Shown: positions 44,248 to 53,100, numbered from the stretch's first letter. The stretch is DNA of 64,000 nt from Arcticibacter pallidicorallinus (GCF_003002875.1 NZ_PVTH01000011.1:1-64000); one strand, 5' to 3'. Numbers and translations are program-made. Notes: generated by a model from the letters alone, not told the origin.

Positions 44248-45222
44248 TCATTTCAATAGAGTTAGCGCCACCTGCGTAATGCCCTCGCCGGAGATTCCAT
44301 AGTGATTAAAAATATCGTTTTGCGAACCTGTTACCGTGTATTCATCCGGAATACCTATGATCTTGAATTTGTTGTTGAATCCATTTTCCATTAAAAATGA
44401 AGCGCAGGCTTCTCCCAGTCCACCATAAATACTGTGCTCTTCAACGGTGATAATAGGCACACCTTTTTGAGCCACTTTAGCGAGAAGATCATAATCCAAT
44501 GGCTTAATAGTATGCATGCTAACAACGGATGATTGGAGCTGATACCCTGAGTGCAGCCTTTCAGCCGCCTCCAGCGCGGGATAAACGGCTTCTCCTGTTG
44601 CTATAATTACCAGATCTTCTCCCCTTAGCACCTCTCTCCCCTTTCCAAACTCGAAAGTGCGTTCAGCCGTCGAGGGGAGATGTGGCATATTCTTCTTTCC
44701 AAACCGTAAATAAACCGGCTTATCCAGGGCAGCTGCTTGTTTTATAGCCTGCTCGGTCTCAAAGTTATCGGCAGGCGCCGCTATTATCAAATTATTGACA
44801 GCCCGCAGCGCCGCAAAGTCGTGCAGACTATGATGGGTAGAACCCAGGGCGCCATAACTTACTCCTGCACTGATACCGATCAAATTGACAGGGTTGTCTG
44901 AGTACGCTACATCATTTTTGATCTGCTCGAAGGACCTTGCGGTAAGAAAGCAGGCAGGTGAAACGGCAAATACTTTTTTGCCCGTCGACGCAATCCCTGC
45001 TGCAACGCCAACCAGGTTTTGCTCGGCTATGCCAATCTCGATCAGCTGTTCAGGAAACTTTGCCCCAAAGGGAACCAGTTTACCCGACCCCCTCGAGTCG
45101 CTCGTTACTACAATGATGTGCTTATCATTTTCAGCCAGTGCTTGCAGTGTATTAGAGAAGGTCTCCAAGTTTGCCAGCCCGACAACCTGAGTCTCACTTT
45201 TAATTTCTTCCAATGCTCCCAT
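44248..45222 (-). CDS. Transketolase C-terminal subunit, pathway-specific copy
   Basis: A 324-aa transketolase C-terminal subunit (Pyr and C domains): LIEIGIAEQNLVGVAAGIAS with the catalytic Glu, SPACFLTARSFEQIKNDVAY and AGVSYGALGSTHHSLHDFA. It differs from the housekeeping copy at 22727 (for example GALGSTHH in place of GEDGATHQ), suggesting a different acceptor or donor. It follows the N-terminal subunit with a 1-nt gap. In the described D-apiose route such a pair cleaves apulose-4-phosphate with glyceraldehyde-3-phosphate; that role is inference here. Confidence 0.92.
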   Translation of the reverse strand: MGALEEIKSETQVVGLANLETFSNTLQALAENDKHIIVVTSDSRGSGKLVPFGAKFPEQLIEIGIAEQNLVGVAAGIASTGKKVFAVSPACFLTARSFEQIKNDVAYSDNPVNLIGISAGVSYGALGSTHHSLHDFAALRAVNNLIIAAPADNFETEQAIKQAAALDKPVYLRFGKKNMPHLPSTAERTFEFGKGREVLRGEDLVIIATGEAVYPALEAAERLHSGYQLQSSVVSMHTIKPLDYDLLAKVAQKGVPIITVEEHSIYGGLGEACASFLMENGFNNKFKIIGIPDEYTVTGSQNDIFNHYGISGEGITQVALTLLK

Positions 45223-45223
45223 A

Positions 45224-46048
45224 TTATATTGTTTCCATTACCTCATCCAGCTCAAGCTGTGCTGCGCGGTACTGATCTTCTCCCGGCACTCCATGGTGCC
45301 ACTTGAGCTGACCCTCCATATAACTAATCCCTTTACCTTTCACTGTATGTGCGATGATTAAACTTGGCTTATCCGGTTCAAAAGGCAAACTGTCGAAAGC
45401 CTCCCGTAGCTGACGATGGTCATGACCATCTACCTCGCGCACGGCCCAGCCGAAGCTTTCGAACTTCTTGTCTATCGGATCCGTATTGCAGACATCTATA
45501 GTCCGGCCAGAAATCTGAAGCTTGTTATGGTCTATAATTGCACAAAGATTGTCCAACTTGTAGTGTGATGCCGTCAAGGCGGCCTCCCAGTTAGAACCTT
45601 CCGGAAGTTCACCATCACCTAACAACGTAAAAACGCGATAGGATTTCCGATCCAGGCGTGCAGCTATGGCGTTCCCTACACTGAGGGAAAGTCCATGACC
45701 GAGCGCTCCTGTGTTTTGTTCAACGCCATGAACTTTTCTGGTAGGATGGCCTATATAATGCGACTGATACTTACATAACGTTTCCAGATCTGCTTCAGGA
45801 AAGAAACCTTTGTCCGCCAGAACAACATACAGCGCTTCCACGCAGTGCCCCTTACTCTGAATATATCTGTCACGATCCGGTGAATCAAAATCCTCCGGTG
45901 AAACATTTAAAACGGAGTTATAAAGCACGTTAAGAATATCAATACACGACAAACTCCCTCCTGTATGTCCCGCCTTCGCTCCATAAATATATTTCAGGAT
46001 CTTCTTTCTATATTCAACCGACTTCCTTTTGAGTTCTCGCTCTGTCAT
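45224..46048 (-). CDS. Transketolase N-terminal subunit, pathway-specific copy
   Basis: A 274-aa thiamine-diphosphate-binding subunit: KAGHTGGSLSCIDILNVLYN at the start, GDGELPEGSNWEAALTASHY as ThDP/Mg motif, LDNLCAIIDHNKLQISGRT after it, and the C-terminal KGKGISYMEGQLKWHHGVP loop. It is clearly diverged from the housekeeping subunit at 21860 (TGGSLS for PGGSLG). Its gene lies 19 nt downstream of the isomerase gene and directly before the C-terminal subunit. Confidence 0.92.
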   Translation of the reverse strand: MTERELKRKSVEYRKKILKYIYGAKAGHTGGSLSCIDILNVLYNSVLNVSPEDFDSPDRDRYIQSKGHCVEALYVVLADKGFFPEADLETLCKYQSHYIGHPTRKVHGVEQNTGALGHGLSLSVGNAIAARLDRKSYRVFTLLGDGELPEGSNWEAALTASHYKLDNLCAIIDHNKLQISGRTIDVCNTDPIDKKFESFGWAVREVDGHDHRQLREAFDSLPFEPDKPSLIIAHTVKGKGISYMEGQLKWHHGVPGEDQYRAAQLELDEVMETI

Positions 46049-46067
46049 AATATCGAGTTAAAGTTTC

Positions 46068-47474
46068 CTAATGCTCGTAAATTTCCCAACCGAGGTAATT
46101 CCCGAACGCTTCTTTTAAAATTCCTGCGGTCTTGGAGGCATTCATCACCACATGGTGTTCAAAACCGTTTCTACATACATATTGCATCAGACCCTGCATA
46201 TTGTCGATCTGAGCTACTGCCCTGTTTCCGAAAGTATTCAGTGCATCATCTGTAAGCCGGCCTTCCCCAAAATAAGCCTTAATGACACCTCGGGTGTCAT
46301 CTGTGCTGATCCGTCCGAAAGTAAGGGGCATAGCTGGAGTACGGCCTGAAAGTGCGCCATATGTATTCTCCACTCCTACCGTTGTTCCGAGAATGGGTGC
46401 AGTGCTTATCTCTATATCAGGTAAGAAGGATTTCGCCCAGTTACCACAGTGAAACAGTACACATTTATCTTCATCGGAAGCATAGTTATTGTTCCAGTCG
46501 ACAAGCGCACTCGGTGAGCCCGAAGCCAGCTGCATCGCATACATGGTAAGCGTACCCGTCACATCAACCTCGCATGCACTAGGCAGCATATTTTCGCTCA
46601 TCATGCTCATACTGGTGCAGACATTGCAACCGTAATTTTTTTGCAAGGATGTCCAGCATTGAATAGCGGAAGCATCGAGAGCGTTATCATTCATAAACCT
46701 GTTCAGAACAACATCCAACTTTGCTATCTGAATCAATGCTTCCGAAGGAGCAGATCCCGTCGGCGTATAGCTGGCAATGCGCTCAAGATGATCTTTTACT
46801 ATCTGATCGTCTTTCGTTAGTTTGTTGGCATCTCCCAAAATTTCCGACAGATCCACCGTCACTACGGAAATCCCCTGACGTTGCAAGATTTTCTCGCTAT
46901 ACCTTACCGTATTAAAACCTCCCGGCCTTGCACCTACCGCACCAATTCGGGCATTGCGGAGTCCTTTCACCACCCGGCATACACCTAAGAAATCACTGAG
47001 ATCCTGTGTAAAAGAAGGATCCGAAGGACTTACCACATGTTTGGCTGTAAGCGTATACTTGATTCCAAATTGGTACAGGTTGTTGCATACGGATATCTTT
47101 CCGCACCACGAGTCCCTGCGTCTCGCCAGATCCAGCTTATCTAAATCGTCCGGATAGGCCTGAATGAGTACCGGCACATTAAGTCCCGATAACTTAAGAG
47201 TCTCTGCTACTCCCCGTTCATCTCCAAAATTTGGAAGCACTACCAGCACTCCCATTATTTCCTCTTTATGCTTTTTAAATAGGTCTGCACACTTCCGGGC
47301 ATCGTTAAACGTCTCTACTCCGCCCAGCTTGGTTTCCCAGTCTTCCAATAAGATGGGTTTGATGTTCAATTTCTCCAGTACTTCGAGAATTTCAATGCGT
47401 GCATCGGCAACCAGTCTGTCTGGAAAAAAGTCCCTGTTGCCTATTATTACTCCTAAACTAATTCGTTCTTTCAT
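46068..47474 (-). CDS. L-fucose-isomerase-like sugar isomerase
   Basis: A 468-aa protein of the L-fucose/L-arabinose isomerase-like family (COG2407). Candidate metal ligands are Glu302 (SACEVDVTG) and Asp326 (VDWNNN), with the same 24-residue spacing as in E. coli FucI (337/361), plus His342 (FHCGNW) or His440/His441 (GFEHHVV). The family interconverts aldoses and ketoses with Mn2+; some COG2407 proteins act on branched or unusual sugars. It would make the ketose for the kinase at 38638. No fucose aldolase is present, so fucose itself is unlikely. The start lies 6 nt after the regulator stop. Confidence 0.86.
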   Translation of the reverse strand: MKERISLGVIIGNRDFFPDRLVADARIEILEVLEKLNIKPILLEDWETKLGGVETFNDARKCADLFKKHKEEIMGVLVVLPNFGDERGVAETLKLSGLNVPVLIQAYPDDLDKLDLARRRDSWCGKISVCNNLYQFGIKYTLTAKHVVSPSDPSFTQDLSDFLGVCRVVKGLRNARIGAVGARPGGFNTVRYSEKILQRQGISVVTVDLSEILGDANKLTKDDQIVKDHLERIASYTPTGSAPSEALIQIAKLDVVLNRFMNDNALDASAIQCWTSLQKNYGCNVCTSMSMMSENMLPSACEVDVTGTLTMYAMQLASGSPSALVDWNNNYASDEDKCVLFHCGNWAKSFLPDIEISTAPILGTTVGVENTYGALSGRTPAMPLTFGRISTDDTRGVIKAYFGEGRLTDDALNTFGNRAVAQIDNMQGLMQYVCRNGFEHHVVMNASKTAGILKEAFGNYLGWEIYEH

Positions 47475-47480
47475 TATTGG

Positions 47481-48245
47481 CTAGCTTGCTATAATTAATT
47501 CGATATCGTTATCACTAAATAGATTCTTGTATTTTTCTTCAATTCCACCGTCAGTGATTATGTAGTTGATCAGGGAAAGTGCCCCCAAACTGGCGAAAGA
47601 GCTTTTCCCGATCTTGGTAGAATCTGCTACCAGATAAGTAGTGTCCGCAGCATTGATCATTGCCTTCTTTACAACCAAATCGCTGATACTCGGATAGGTA
47701 AGCCCAGCTTTCAAAGAGAGTCCTGCAGTTGCTAGAAAAAGCTTTTGAACATTCAGCCCCGTAAAAAAGTCCGCCGCCTTCTGTCCTGTCAGCGACAGCG
47801 TAGGTGGCTTAAACTCTCCGCCAGTCATAATGACCTCAATGCCCGGTTCGGCGCCAAGCATTAATGCGATATTGAGAGCATTGGTAATAACCGTTAAGTT
47901 TTTTATACCCTTCAGTTTCTTTGCTATCTCCGTAGTGGTCGATCCGGAGTCCAGAATAATGGTATCACCACTTTCTATATATTCGAGGCACTTATTAGCG
48001 ATAAGCTCTTTCTTGTCCAGATTGTCTTGATTGCTCAGCGAAAAAGTCTTTACCTGATCTTCAACATTCTTTAAAAATGCCCCACCATGCTCTCGCAACA
48101 CCAGGCCATCTTTCTCCAGCTTTTCAAGATCCTGACGAATCGTTACTTCTGTTACCTTAAAAAGCCTGGCAAGATTGATCACCTTTGCGGAGCCATCTTC
48201 CTTCAATAGCTCAAGAATCTTATCCCTTCGTTGGTTAGCGAGCAT
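47481..48245 (-). CDS. DeoR-family transcriptional regulator of the sugar locus
   Basis: About 254 aa: an N-terminal DeoR winged helix-turn-helix (MLANQRRDKILELLKEDGSA, then LARLFKVTEVTIRQDLEKLE) and a C-terminal sensor domain of the ribose-phosphate-isomerase-like fold (DTIILDSGSTTTEIAKKL; the Asp and Ser/Thr bind a phosphosugar). I choose ATG 48245 as it opens the domain exactly; the in-frame ATG 48290 or TTG 48320 give unusual extensions. It is the first gene of the locus, so it probably represses its own operon until a phosphorylated intermediate accumulates. Confidence 0.92.
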   Translation of the reverse strand: MLANQRRDKILELLKEDGSAKVINLARLFKVTEVTIRQDLEKLEKDGLVLREHGGAFLKNVEDQVKTFSLSNQDNLDKKELIANKCLEYIESGDTIILDSGSTTTEIAKKLKGIKNLTVITNALNIALMLGAEPGIEVIMTGGEFKPPTLSLTGQKAADFFTGLNVQKLFLATAGLSLKAGLTYPSISDLVVKKAMINAADTTYLVADSTKIGKSSFASLGALSLINYIITDGGIEEKYKNLFSDNDIELIIAS

Positions 48246-48552
48246 AGTTGTCAAATTGTTAGTATGCTCAAAAACGATAATGGTCCTCATCGCTGAGCTG
48301 GAATCAAAAATAAAAAACAATAATTAAAAAACGAAACAAATCGAAAGTATTAAAAGAAAACAAGCTTCGTTTCCTTTGCCTATATTTCTATTTAGCGGCA
48401 GCTAATGCTCAGCTGTAATATTTCGTCCGCCGGGTTAAATGGTTTTTATCTTCCATCTTTGGTCTCGTTTCAATAGACATCCCCCATGATAAGCAGAAGG
48501 GATAGGCTTTATGAAATCTTTTGACTAATTTGCTCGAAATATTATTTATCTA
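48246..48552. other. Divergent intergenic region between DeoR operon and lipoprotein gene
   Basis: About 307 bp without a gene, holding the operon control region described for 48328-48373. On the minus strand TATTTTTG (48312 down to 48305) fits the -7 consensus, giving a predicted start of transcription near 48298; no TTG is found at the usual distance. On the plus strand TTTTGAC near 48518-48525 could serve the lipoprotein gene at 48553. Confidence 0.4.
48328..48373. promoter_or_regulatory. Candidate DeoR operator with GAAA direct repeats
   Basis: ACGAAA (48331) and TCGAAA (48341) repeat with exact 10-bp spacing, AAGAAA follows at 48354, and TTCGTTTC (48366-48373) is the opposite orientation. 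Clusters of TTTCG/CGAAA-type repeats are the usual targets of DeoR-family repressors such as GlpR and AgaR. They lie just upstream of the putative -7 element of the operon. Confidence 0.5.
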
Positions 48553-49593
48553 ATGATTAAAAAGTACTCCATCTTACTATTACTTACTGCAGGGATTTTC
48601 ACACTTGGATGTAGTGAAACAAAAAGCAACGGCAATAACCAGAAAACGCCTTCCGCCGAGTCTGCTAAGGCCCCTCAAGAGACTGAAGAACAAGAAGCAG
48701 TCGCTTCAACGTTAGACACAGCTGCCTATAATCTTAAAAACCGGGATTTAGCAAATGGAGACACCTCTGGATACTGGCCTGTTAAGAACCAACCGTACCC
48801 ACTGAGCGGAGCGATCCTACCATTTAAACGTGTAATTGCCTACTACGGCAATTTATACTCCAAACGCATGGGAATTCTTGGTGAGTACGCGCCAAAAGAG
48901 ATGCTATCACGCCTTAATGTGGAGGTAAAAAAATGGGAAAAAGCCGATCCGAAGACTCCCGTACAACCAGCGCTGCATTATATTGCAGTCGTGGCACAGG
49001 GTGATGGAGGAAAAGACGGTAAATACCGCTTTAGAATGCCTGAGAAACATATCGATTCTGTGATCAATATGGCCAAGACCATCAATGCTATAGTATTCCT
49101 TGATATCCAGGTATCACTCAGCACGATTCAGGACGAACTTCCCCTGTTGGAAAAATACTTAAAGCTTCCTAATGTTCATCTGGGGATCGATCCGGAGTTC
49201 TCTATGAAAACCGGTGCAAAGCCTGGATCCAGAATCGGAACCTATGATGCTGCCGACATAAATTACTGTTCTCAATATCTTGCCAGGCTGGTAAAAGAAA
49301 ACAACCTTCCCCCGAAGATTTTTGTCATACATCGTTTTACACGTAAAATGGTAACTAACACCAAGAACATCAAACTTCGTCCGGAAGTACAGGTGGTCAT
49401 GCATATGGATGGATGGGGAGAGCCGGAGCTCAAAAAGGGCACATACCGTCACTTCATTTTCCCGGAACCGGTACAGTTTGCAGGATTCAAGATATTCTAC
49501 AAGAATGACCTTAAAAAGGCTCCCAACAGACTTATGACGCCTGAAGAACTGCTTAAGCTTAAACCACAACCCATATACATTCAGTACCAATAA
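48553..49593 (+). CDS. Lipoprotein of unknown function, possible TIM-barrel
   Basis: The 346-aa protein has a lipoprotein signal peptide (lipobox LGC, Cys20), a 60-residue low-complexity linker rich in Glu/Ala/Thr, and a globular domain from about residue 80. Repeated strand-like segments ending in acidic residues (HYIAVVAQGDGG, NAIVFLDIQVS, VHLGIDPEFS, KIFVIHRFT, VQVVMHMDGWGEPE) look like the beta-strands of a TIM barrel, as in glycoside hydrolases; IDPEF and MHMDGW carry candidate catalytic acids. I know no named family. It is divergent from the sugar operon and could be co-regulated, but this is not shown. Confidence 0.6.
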   Translation: MIKKYSILLLLTAGIFTLGCSETKSNGNNQKTPSAESAKAPQETEEQEAVASTLDTAAYNLKNRDLANGDTSGYWPVKNQPYPLSGAILPFKRVIAYYGNLYSKRMGILGEYAPKEMLSRLNVEVKKWEKADPKTPVQPALHYIAVVAQGDGGKDGKYRFRMPEKHIDSVINMAKTINAIVFLDIQVSLSTIQDELPLLEKYLKLPNVHLGIDPEFSMKTGAKPGSRIGTYDAADINYCSQYLARLVKENNLPPKIFVIHRFTRKMVTNTKNIKLRPEVQVVMHMDGWGEPELKKGTYRHFIFPEPVQFAGFKIFYKNDLKKAPNRLMTPEELLKLKPQPIYIQYQ

Positions 49594-49641
49594 AAATACA
49601 AAGGTTTTTAAACCATGTAACCGCATATCTGTTTACAAATT

Positions 49642-50175
49642 ATGGCACTAGAACAAGCAACATTTGGCGCAGGGTGTTTTTGGTGTACTGAGGCGGTCTT
49701 TCAAAACTTAAAAGGGGTCTCAGCATGCACATCAGGCTATATGGGTGGTGAGGTGATCAACCCCACCTATGACGAGGTGTGTGGTGGCGATACAGGACAT
49801 GCGGAGGTGATTCAAGTAGATTTTGACCCTGAAGTCATCACTTATGACGAATTACTCCTGGTCTTCTTCAAAACCCATTCCCCTACCACATTGAACCGTC
49901 AGGGAAATGACGTCGGAACACAATATCGCTCAGTGATATTCTACCATTCTCAGGAGCAGAAGAAGTCTGCAGAAAACATGATAGATCAGCTTACGAAGCA
50001 GAATGTGTTTGACAAGCCAATAGTAACTGAAATCACACCGGTATCGGAGTTTTACAAAGCGGAAGATTATCATCAGAACTTTTTCTCCACTAATCCTAAC
50101 AAAGCATATTGCGTCTTTGTTATACAGCCAAAGCTCGACAAGTTCAGCAAGGACTTCCAGGATAAGCTCAAATAA
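49642..50175 (+). CDS. msrA: Peptide-methionine (S)-S-oxide reductase MsrA
   Basis: A 177-aa cytosolic repair enzyme that reduces methionine-S-sulfoxide with thioredoxin. The active-site motif GCFWCTEAVF has catalytic Cys12 and a second Cys15; SGYMGGEVINPTYDEVCGGDTGHAEVIQ follows in separate conserved pieces (SGYMGG, YDEVCGGDTGHAE). Length and order are standard. It is monocistronic, 48 bp after the lipoprotein gene and before a strong terminator. Confidence 0.96.
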   Translation: MALEQATFGAGCFWCTEAVFQNLKGVSACTSGYMGGEVINPTYDEVCGGDTGHAEVIQVDFDPEVITYDELLLVFFKTHSPTTLNRQGNDVGTQYRSVIFYHSQEQKKSAENMIDQLTKQNVFDKPIVTEITPVSEFYKAEDYHQNFFSTNPNKAYCVFVIQPKLDKFSKDFQDKLK

Positions 50176-50190
50176 AAAAACTTAACAACA

Positions 50191-50224
50191 AAAAAGCCGT
50201 CTGCAGATCTGCAGACGGCTTTTT
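50191..50224. terminator. Bidirectional terminator between msrA and parC
   Basis: A 34-nt perfect palindrome (its reverse complement is identical) with 5 As on one side and 5 Ts on the other, between convergent stop codons; each strand yields a stable hairpin followed by Us. Confidence 0.85.
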
Positions 50225-50227
50225 CTG

Positions 50228-52963
50228 TTAAAAGAGACCTAACTGACCCTTATCATCTATATCGTCAGGATTGGTTATTTCGAGCCTGACATCCTTTGAT
50301 TTCTTTTTTGTCTCCTTTTGCTCGGGTAAAACTTCCGGCAACGAAGTATCTTCTAAATCAAGCTGAGCAACTTCCTTCTCCGCCTCGTCATCTATCTTCT
50401 CAGCCTCCACAACTTCCTCCAGAGAGGTGTCTGGAACAGGATCTGGCACATCTTCCTCATCATCGTGTTCGGCAATCAGCTGAATATCTTTGATGTCGTA
50501 TTGCGAAAGCTTGTTTCCCTGAGCCTTCATTCCCTTCACATCGATAACATCCGCAAGATTAAGCTCTATGTGTTCAGCGGTTTGGTTCTTGCCTTTCAAA
50601 ATCTCAACCGTCACAACAGGCTGCGCGGCTCCGGATATAAGCCGAAGCTTAGAACCCGGTTCTTCACTGATGATACTTACCGTTTTACCAATTGAAATAT
50701 CGTCAAATGTGAACCGCTTAACATAATAATTTTTCGACTTACCATCGTAATGAACCACCGTATACACTTTATCTGCATCGTACTTCTCAATAAGAAGCAT
50801 CTTATCATCAAAGTGATTGGTCAGATCAAAGGAGCTCAGTTCATAAATACCTGAGGCCATCACGGTCAGGATCTTATCGGGCCCATCGAATTCACCCAGG
50901 TATAGACCCCTGCCGTCTACGTTCAGACGCTTCAAAATACCATCGTACCAGATCTTACGGCCCGATAAGGTAGAAATCCCTTTATTCTTTAATAAGATCT
51001 TACGAATCGGATAACGCGTTACAATGTTACCCATAGAGCTCCGGCCCTTAATCGCTATATCGGCAAAGTTTACTTCCAGCTGCAATTTCTTCAGCTTAGA
51101 ATGGGGTTTCAACTGTATAGTTACCACCTCCGCCTCTCCATTTGGGTTTGCTGTGAAGTATAGCAACTTAGACCCTTTAGTACCTTTGGTCAGGTCATAC
51201 TCTTTATCACGTGTGACGCCGAGAACTGCAAACCGCTTAATATAAGACGTTCCGCTTTCTCCGTCCTTGTAAATCATGTTATATATCGTACGCTCATCCC
51301 CTTTCTTGAAGACCGCAACGTGTTCAATATCCTTACCAACAAATACCTTCTCCTGCACCTTCGTTACCAGGAAGGCTCCAGACTTACGAAAAACAATGAT
51401 TTCATCCAGGTCGGAACAGTCGCATACGAATTCATCCTTTTTAAGACCCGAACCGATAAAACCATCCTCCCTGTTAACATACAACTTCACATTTGCTAAA
51501 GCCACTTGCGCCGCCTCGACGCGGTCAAATGTTCGCAGTTCAGTCTTCCGTTCTCTGCCCTTACCATACTTCTCCCTGATGCGTTCGAACCAGGCGATAG
51601 CGTAATCCGTAAGATGCTTCAAGTGATGACTTACTTCCTTAATGCCCGCATTAAGAGCCTTCAACTGGTCATCCGCCTTTTTCACATCAAACCGGGTGAT
51701 ACTACTCATTGGCTTGTCAATAAGCTTTTTATAATCTTCCGGAAGAATTTCGCGGTAGAACTGCGGGAAGAAGGGCTCAAAAAGGTCGTTCAATACCTGA
51801 ACTACCCCTTCAAACGTCCCTGAATTTTCATATTTCGGATGTTTATACATCCCTTCCTGTATGAAGATTTTGAGTAGTAATCCGAAGAATATCTTTTCCT
51901 TAAGTTCAAGCAAACGTATTTCAAGCTCACGCTCAAGCAAGTTCTTGGTGTTCTGAGTATTCTCGATCAGAATATCGTTTACGCTTAGAAAATGCGGTTT
52001 GTCGTCGCGTATCACACATGTATTGGGTGATATCGATACCTCACAGTCTGTAAACGCGTAAAGCGCATCAATTGTAACGTCGGGCGATATTCCCGGAGCT
52101 AACTGTACAATGATCTCGACGTTTTGAGCTGTGTTATCCTCAATGCGCTTGATTTTGATTTTACCCTTATCGTTTGCCGATATGATACTGTCAATCAAAC
52201 TGCCTGTAGTAGTGGAAAAGGGAATCTCCGTAATAGCGAGCGTTTTCTTATCCCTCTCCTCTATTTTAGCTCGAACACGCACTCTTCCCCCTCGCTGCCC
52301 CTCATTGTAATTGGAACAGTCTGCCATTCCCGCTGTTGGAAAATCGGGAAGCAGATCAGGCCTCTGCCCCTGCAATACGCCTATAGACGCATCAATAAGC
52401 TCAATGAAGTTGTGGGGCAGGATCTTGGTTGCCAGTCCCACCGCAATTCCTTCGGCACCTTGCGCCAGAAGCAAAGGAAATTTGACAGGTAGCGTAATCG
52501 GCTCCTGATTCCTGCCATCATAGCTTGCCTGCCATTCAGTGGTATCGGGATTGAAGACTACATCGTTCGCAAACTTGGACAGCCGTCCCTCTATGTAACG
52601 AGGAGCAGCGGCCGAGTCTCCCGTCATGGGATCGCCCCAGTTACCCTGCATATCGATCAGCAAATTCTTCTGGCCTATTTGTACCATCGCATCACCGATC
52701 GACGCATCACCGTGGGGGTGATATTTCATCGTATTTCCAATGACATTCGCCGCTTTATTGAAGCGACCGTCATCCATCTCCTTCAGAGAATGAAGTATGC
52801 GCCTTTGAACAGGCTTGAAACCGTCATTGATATGTGGAACGGCCCTGTCGAGAATTACATAGGATGCGTAGTCAAGAAACCAATTTTCATATAAGCCGTT
52901 AATGAGTGTGGCATTTTGTAATTTATCTTCCTGCTCATTCGTGTTATTTGATTCGTCGCTCAT
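50228..52963 (-). CDS. parC: DNA topoisomerase IV subunit A (ParC/GyrA family)
   Basis: A 911-aa type IIA topoisomerase A subunit. The winged-helix domain has DGFKPVQRRILHSL at 47-60, the quinolone-determining region YHPHGDASIGDAM at 81-93 and catalytic Tyr123 in AAAPRYIEGRLS. Residues 500-830 form the C-terminal beta-pinwheel, and an acidic tail (about 835-900) follows. GyrA-box features are absent, supporting ParC rather than gyrase. At the position equal to E. coli GyrA Ser83 stands Ala87, normal in this branch. No parE gene adjoins. Confidence 0.9.
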   Translation of the reverse strand: MSDESNNTNEQEDKLQNATLINGLYENWFLDYASYVILDRAVPHINDGFKPVQRRILHSLKEMDDGRFNKAANVIGNTMKYHPHGDASIGDAMVQIGQKNLLIDMQGNWGDPMTGDSAAAPRYIEGRLSKFANDVVFNPDTTEWQASYDGRNQEPITLPVKFPLLLAQGAEGIAVGLATKILPHNFIELIDASIGVLQGQRPDLLPDFPTAGMADCSNYNEGQRGGRVRVRAKIEERDKKTLAITEIPFSTTTGSLIDSIISANDKGKIKIKRIEDNTAQNVEIIVQLAPGISPDVTIDALYAFTDCEVSISPNTCVIRDDKPHFLSVNDILIENTQNTKNLLERELEIRLLELKEKIFFGLLLKIFIQEGMYKHPKYENSGTFEGVVQVLNDLFEPFFPQFYREILPEDYKKLIDKPMSSITRFDVKKADDQLKALNAGIKEVSHHLKHLTDYAIAWFERIREKYGKGRERKTELRTFDRVEAAQVALANVKLYVNREDGFIGSGLKKDEFVCDCSDLDEIIVFRKSGAFLVTKVQEKVFVGKDIEHVAVFKKGDERTIYNMIYKDGESGTSYIKRFAVLGVTRDKEYDLTKGTKGSKLLYFTANPNGEAEVVTIQLKPHSKLKKLQLEVNFADIAIKGRSSMGNIVTRYPIRKILLKNKGISTLSGRKIWYDGILKRLNVDGRGLYLGEFDGPDKILTVMASGIYELSSFDLTNHFDDKMLLIEKYDADKVYTVVHYDGKSKNYYVKRFTFDDISIGKTVSIISEEPGSKLRLISGAAQPVVTVEILKGKNQTAEHIELNLADVIDVKGMKAQGNKLSQYDIKDIQLIAEHDDEEDVPDPVPDTSLEEVVEAEKIDDEAEKEVAQLDLEDTSLPEVLPEQKETKKKSKDVRLEITNPDDIDDKGQLGLF

Positions 52964-53060
52964 TCTATTAGTAAAGATCTCTGGAATGCTGTAAAGATAA
53001 CAGTTTTAATTTAAACAGCTTCCGAAGCAAGGCCCCCATAGGCTTGCCCGAAAATAAAAA

Positions 53061-53082
53061 AACCCGGTGCAGGCACCGGGTT
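53061..53082 (-). terminator. Terminator of clpC
   Basis: AACCCGGTGC / GCACCGGGTT stem with a 2-nt gap, followed on the minus strand by a T-rich run (TTTTTTATTTTC), 18 nt after the clpC stop. Confidence 0.75.
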
Positions 53083-53100
53083 CATCACTTCTTATAAAGA

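Noticed and set aside
46068-47474. L-fucose catabolism cluster
   Set aside because: No fuculose kinase/aldolase set or FucP permease; a transketolase pair is not part of fucose breakdown.
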